64,000 nucleotides of DNA from the NCBI RefSeq assembly GCF_001592305.1, contig NZ_BCWR01000019.1, forward strand, positions 62,001-126,000, written 5' to 3'. Under the pieces are notes generated by a model. The model did not search any database. It had not been told where the DNA came from and worked only from the letters and a program-made list of their open reading frames with translations. The DNA is from Hydrogenophaga taeniospiralis CCUG 15921. GTDB taxonomy: Bacteria > Pseudomonadota > Gammaproteobacteria > Burkholderiales > Burkholderiaceae_C. Both the position numbers and the translations under genes were made by a program. This document shows positions 61,270-64,000 of the stretch, piece by piece. The first letter of the stretch is position 1, and every line of letters begins with the position of its first letter.

Positions 61270-62118
61270 TCATTTGAAAACCACCGTCTTGTGCCCGTTC
61301 AGCAGCACGCGGTGCTCGCTGTGCCACTTCACGGCGCGCGCCAGCACTTGGCTTTCGGTGTCGCGACCCCGCGCGGTGAGGTCTTCCACGTCGTCGGTGT
61401 GGTCCACGCGGGCCACGTCCTGTTCGATGATCGGGCCTTCGTCCAGATCGGCCGTCACGTAGTGGGCGGTGGCGCCGATCAGCTTCACGCCGCGGTCGTG
61501 CGCCTGGTAATAGGGCTTGGCGCCCTTGAAGCTGGGCAGGAAGCTGTGGTGGATGTTGATCGCCTTGCCCGAGAGTTCGCGGCACAGGTCGTTGCTCAGG
61601 ATCTGCATGTAGCGCGCCAGCACCACCAGCTCGGCACCTTCGCTGCGGATCACTTCCAGCTGTTTCGCCTCGGCCTGCGCCTTGGTGGCGCCCGTCACCG
61701 GGATGTGGTGGAAGGGCACGTTGTAGCCGGCGGCGAGCTGGTAGAAGTCGCGGTGGTTGCTCACGATGGCGCGGATGTCCAGCCGCAGCAGGCCACTCTT
61801 CCAGCGGAACATCAGGTCGTTCAGGCAATGGCCTTCCTTGCTGACGAAGATCACAGTCTTCATGGGCTCGGCCAGCGGGTGCAGGCTGCAGCGCATGGCG
61901 AAGGGCTCGGCGAACAGCTTGAGATGCGTGCGCAGGTCGTCCTGCGTGAGCTGGCTGCAGGTGAACTGCACCCGCATGAAGAACAGACCGGTGTCGTGGT
62001 CGTTGTACTGCGCGGCTTCTTCGATGTTGCCGCCGCGCTCCAGCAGGAAGCCCGAGACGGCGTGCACGATGCCAGGGCGGTCCTGGCACGACAGGGTGAG
62101 AACGTAGGTGTGGTTCAT
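61270..62118 (-). CDS. purU: formyltetrahydrofolate deformylase
   Basis: A protein of 282 residues. N-terminal ACT domain (about 1-80: YVLTLSCQDRPGIVHAVSGF) and a C-terminal formyl-transferase-like domain with NIHHSFLPSFKGAKPY and GATAHYVTADLDEGPII, the catalytic Asn-His-Asp pattern of this fold. It hydrolyses 10-formyl-THF to formate and THF. An upstream start adding seven residues is possible but lacks support. Confidence 0.95.
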   Translation of the reverse strand: MNHTYVLTLSCQDRPGIVHAVSGFLLERGGNIEEAAQYNDHDTGLFFMRVQFTCSQLTQDDLRTHLKLFAEPFAMRCSLHPLAEPMKTVIFVSKEGHCLNDLMFRWKSGLLRLDIRAIVSNHRDFYQLAAGYNVPFHHIPVTGATKAQAEAKQLEVIRSEGAELVVLARYMQILSNDLCRELSGKAINIHHSFLPSFKGAKPYYQAHDRGVKLIGATAHYVTADLDEGPIIEQDVARVDHTDDVEDLTARGRDTESQVLARAVKWHSEHRVLLNGHKTVVFK

Positions 62119-62179
62119 GGTGGGCGATTGTCGCAGCACCAGTGGCTGGCCGGCGTCCCAGAGGTGGGGCGCCCAGCGC

Positions 62180-62914
62180 TCAGTTTGCCGGCAATTTCCA
62201 GAGCTTGCCGCACAGGCCGCGGTAGACGAAGGGGCCGGTCGGCTGCGGAGGCGCGGCGCCCACGGTTTCGATGGAGACCGCCAGCTCCACGGCGGGGAAG
62301 AAGGTGTCTTCGGCTGGTTGGCTCAGCGGAGCGCTGACAAATGCGCCACCCGGGATGGCGGAAACACCCTGCACCTGGCCGGCCTTGTCGATGGTCCAGA
62401 GGTACAGCGTCTTGCCCTCAGGCACCGTCACCGGACTCAGCTGCTTGAGGTCCACTGTCCGCCCCTTGCGCAGGCTGGAGACGATGAGGCCGGGCTTGCC
62501 TTCCGCGTTCGCCAGCACGCCGACATAGCTCTCCGGCAGTTGTGTGCTGCTGCGTGAGGCTTCCCACAGCGGCCCCAGCACGCTGCCGAGCAACAGCCCC
62601 AGAGCCAGGGCGCCCGCAGGAACGGGTGAGAGCCAACGCGCCCACCAGGCCGGTTGTCGCGTGGTGGGGCGGGTGTCCCCGAAGAGCCGGCGTTCCAGCT
62701 GTTGCCATCCGCCCGGGTCGACGGGCAGCGGCTTCTGTGCCGCCAGCACGCCGCCCAGCCGTTCGTGCCAGGACCACACGGCCTGCGCGACGTCAGGGCG
62801 CTGGGGCATCAGCGCCTCCATGCGCCGCCGCGCGGGTGCCGCCAGTGTGCCGAGCGCGTATTCGGCGGCCAGGCGGTCGACCGTTTCAGGGTGTTGGTGC
62901 CAGCAGGTCTTCAT
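62180..62914 (-). CDS. anti-sigma factor (RskA-like), membrane-anchored
   Basis: A protein of 244 residues. The N-terminal 55 residues form the sigma-binding region (LAAEYALGTLAAPARRRMEAL and VWSWHERL). A single membrane helix lies at about 97-117. The C-terminal periplasmic RskA domain (about 130-235) includes GKTLYLWTIDKAG and PAVELAVSIE. The ATG overlaps the sigma-factor stop (ATGA). It should hold the ECF sigma factor inactive until a periplasmic signal arrives. Confidence 0.9.
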   Translation of the reverse strand: MKTCWHQHPETVDRLAAEYALGTLAAPARRRMEALMPQRPDVAQAVWSWHERLGGVLAAQKPLPVDPGGWQQLERRLFGDTRPTTRQPAWWARWLSPVPAGALALGLLLGSVLGPLWEASRSSTQLPESYVGVLANAEGKPGLIVSSLRKGRTVDLKQLSPVTVPEGKTLYLWTIDKAGQVQGVSAIPGGAFVSAPLSQPAEDTFFPAVELAVSIETVGAAPPQPTGPFVYRGLCGKLWKLPAN

Positions 62915-63480
62915 GCGATCGACCCCATGCACAGTTTGAGGGCCATCAGACTGCGGCGGGTCCAGGCCTTGATGGTGCCCAGCGGACGCTGCAGGCGCCC
63001 TGCAAGCTCCACGTGGGTCAGCCCCTCGACGTAGGCGAGCAGCACCGCCTGGCGGGGTTCGGGGTCGAGCTGCCCCAGGCAGCGTTGAAGGCGCTGCTGG
63101 TCCTGCTCGAAGCTCAGCTGTTCAAAGACGCCAGGTTGTTCACTCGCGGCGTCGTGGACGATCTCCTCGCCATCGTCAGCCTGCCCATGGATCGACACCT
63201 CGGTCGGGCGTTTGCGCAGGTGGTCCACCGCGCGGTTGCGTGTGACCACACACAACCAGGCCAGTGTTCTGGTCGATGGTGCGGTGGTTTCGGACGCCTT
63301 GTGCCACAAATGGGCGAACACCTCCTGCACCACATCCTCGGCCGCATGCCGGTCCTGGAGCACCCGTGCGGCGGTCGCCAGCAAAACGCCTGCCGTGAGT
63401 CCGTAGAGCGCTTTGAAAGCGGCGCGGTCACCCATGCCCACGCGGGCGAGCAACAACTCGACCTCTTGATGTGTTCCCAT
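62911..63480 (-). CDS. ECF-family RNA polymerase sigma factor
   Basis: A protein of 189 residues with sigma region 2 (about 15-85; RHAAEDVVQEVFAHLWHKA) and region 4 (about 130-185; VEGLTHVELAGRLQRPLGTIKAWTRRSL). It is of the type encoded with RskA-like anti-sigma factors. The leader mRNA contains an 11-bp hairpin (63506-63535) 26 bases before the ATG. Confidence 0.92.
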   Translation of the reverse strand: MGTHQEVELLLARVGMGDRAAFKALYGLTAGVLLATAARVLQDRHAAEDVVQEVFAHLWHKASETTAPSTRTLAWLCVVTRNRAVDHLRKRPTEVSIHGQADDGEEIVHDAASEQPGVFEQLSFEQDQQRLQRCLGQLDPEPRQAVLLAYVEGLTHVELAGRLQRPLGTIKAWTRRSLMALKLCMGSIA

Positions 63481-63505
63481 GAGACGCTGGATGGAGTGGG
63501 GAAAG

Positions 63506-63535
63506 GGCGGCGCCCCAAGGGCATGGGGCGCCGCC
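63506..63535 (-). other. 11-bp perfect hairpin in the sigma-factor leader
   Basis: GGCGGCGCCCC and GGGGCGCCGCC form a perfect 11-bp stem with an eight-base loop. Read on the minus strand it is followed by CTTTCCCC, so it may be a terminator of the upstream secreted-protein gene, or an attenuator for the sigma operon. The weak U tract leaves this open. Confidence 0.6.
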
Positions 63536-63643
63536 GACCTTTTGGCGTCAGTCAATGTATCGCAGATCGTTTGCGGCCAGCGAAGGCCGTTGTGCCCACC
63601 GGCATGGGCCGTCCAGCCGGCGTCTGAGGCGCTTTGAGGCGCC

Positions 63644-64000
63644 TCAGTACGTGTAGGCGGAGGGCGAGGGTGTGGCCGAGGCCGATGGGGCGGCGGGCTT
63701 GACGATGTGCCAGACACCGCCGCTGCCGTCGCCAGCCTTGTCGCCGGGCTGGGCGTCGCCGGCGAAGTAATAGAGCGGCTTGTGGTTCCAGGTCCATTGC
63801 CGGTTGTCCATGCGTGCGGCTTTGGGGTGCGCTTTGGCGCCGGCTGCGGCGTCCGCCACATAGGCTGGCCAGGCCTGCAGGCAGGCGCCTGCGCAGTTGC
63901 TCTTGTCGGCTTGGTCCTTGTCGAAAACGTAGAGCGTGCGACCGGCGGGGTCCGTGACGATCCCGCCCTGAAGCACCGGTTGTGCTTGTGCGGCGCCGAT
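63644..64000 (-). CDS. secreted repeat protein of the COG4315/Lipoprotein_15 family (partial)
   Basis: The 5' end lies beyond the window. The first visible residues, IGAAQAQPVL, look like the end of a signal peptide. At least 118 residues follow, containing the family motifs GRTLYVFDKDQ, NCAGACLQAWPAY, WTWNHKPLYYFAGDAQPGDKAGDG and VWHIVKP. The function is unknown; such small periplasmic proteins often accompany RskA-type anti-sigma/ECF sigma pairs, as here, and may be targets of the sigma factor. Confidence 0.8.
   Translation of the reverse strand: MGAAQAQPVLQGGIVTDPAGRTLYVFDKDQADKSNCAGACLQAWPAYVADAAAGAKAHPKAARMDNRQWTWNHKPLYYFAGDAQPGDKAGDGSGGVWHIVKPAAPSASATPSPSAYTY

Overview
The window is GC-rich, gene-dense chromosomal DNA from a betaproteobacterium, most likely Burkholderiales/Comamonadaceae (a Hydrogenophaga-, Acidovorax- or Rhodoferax-like organism). 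The basis is the gene content and order: pilU-pilT divergent from yggS, rsmI divergent from yraN-diaA-dolP, a Bug-family binding protein, a BON lipoprotein, and a family of GC-hairpin intergenic repeats I associate with this group. The genus is an inference. I found no rRNA, tRNA, CRISPR array, insertion sequence or prophage.

Layout. 1-9332 (minus): one long tad locus for a Flp-type adhesive pilus, in the order flp, tadV, cpaB, rcpA/cpaC, tadZ/cpaE, tadA, tadB, tadC, tadD, a DUF3613 gene, tadE, and the first codons of a further gene. It is preceded by about 730 bp without a gene, which holds a good sigma-54 promoter match and several repeats. 10062-14919: a SulP anion transporter, a cytoplasmic sulfatase and a Bug-type periplasmic binding protein, divergent from a MarR regulator. 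14942-19725: an ornithine-cyclodeaminase-like gene and a TetR-HlyD-permease-ATPase export operon with a clear TetR-type palindrome. 19905-24933: an alpha/beta hydrolase, a patatin, and an 800-residue zeta-toxin protein with a glutamine-rich tail, whose probable partner gene lies just upstream. 25143-30703: a DinG-type helicase, then a lower-GC pair (MBOAT and AlgX/AlgJ-like) for polysaccharide O-acetylation.

30847-38953: mixed housekeeping and accessory genes (CopD-like, LysE, EthD, isochorismatase-like, YdjM-like, Tat-exported intradiol dioxygenase, acyl-CoA synthetase/GNAT protein, DUF502). 38994-41688: rsmI, yraN, diaA and dolP in the order known from E. coli. 41819-48069: a beta-hydroxyacid dehydrogenase, pilU, pilT and yggS, then a Roadblock-like gene followed by an ABC-ATPase/dual-specificity-phosphatase fusion. 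48089-54158: DUF3617, an Lrp-family regulator divergent from putA, and a biotinyl/carboxyltransferase fusion. 54196-59291: a response regulator, a five-PAS histidine kinase and a GlcD-type oxidase. 59511-64000: Hsp20 with a sigma-32-like promoter, LysR, purU, an ECF sigma/anti-sigma pair and a partial secreted repeat protein.

The two most unusual systems are the Roadblock + ABC-ATPase/phosphatase pair beside the type IV pilus retraction ATPases, and the zeta-toxin protein whose C-terminus resembles the secretion signal of bacteria-killing type IV secretion effectors. A third theme is a modular family of GC-hairpin repeats that repeatedly abuts stop codons.
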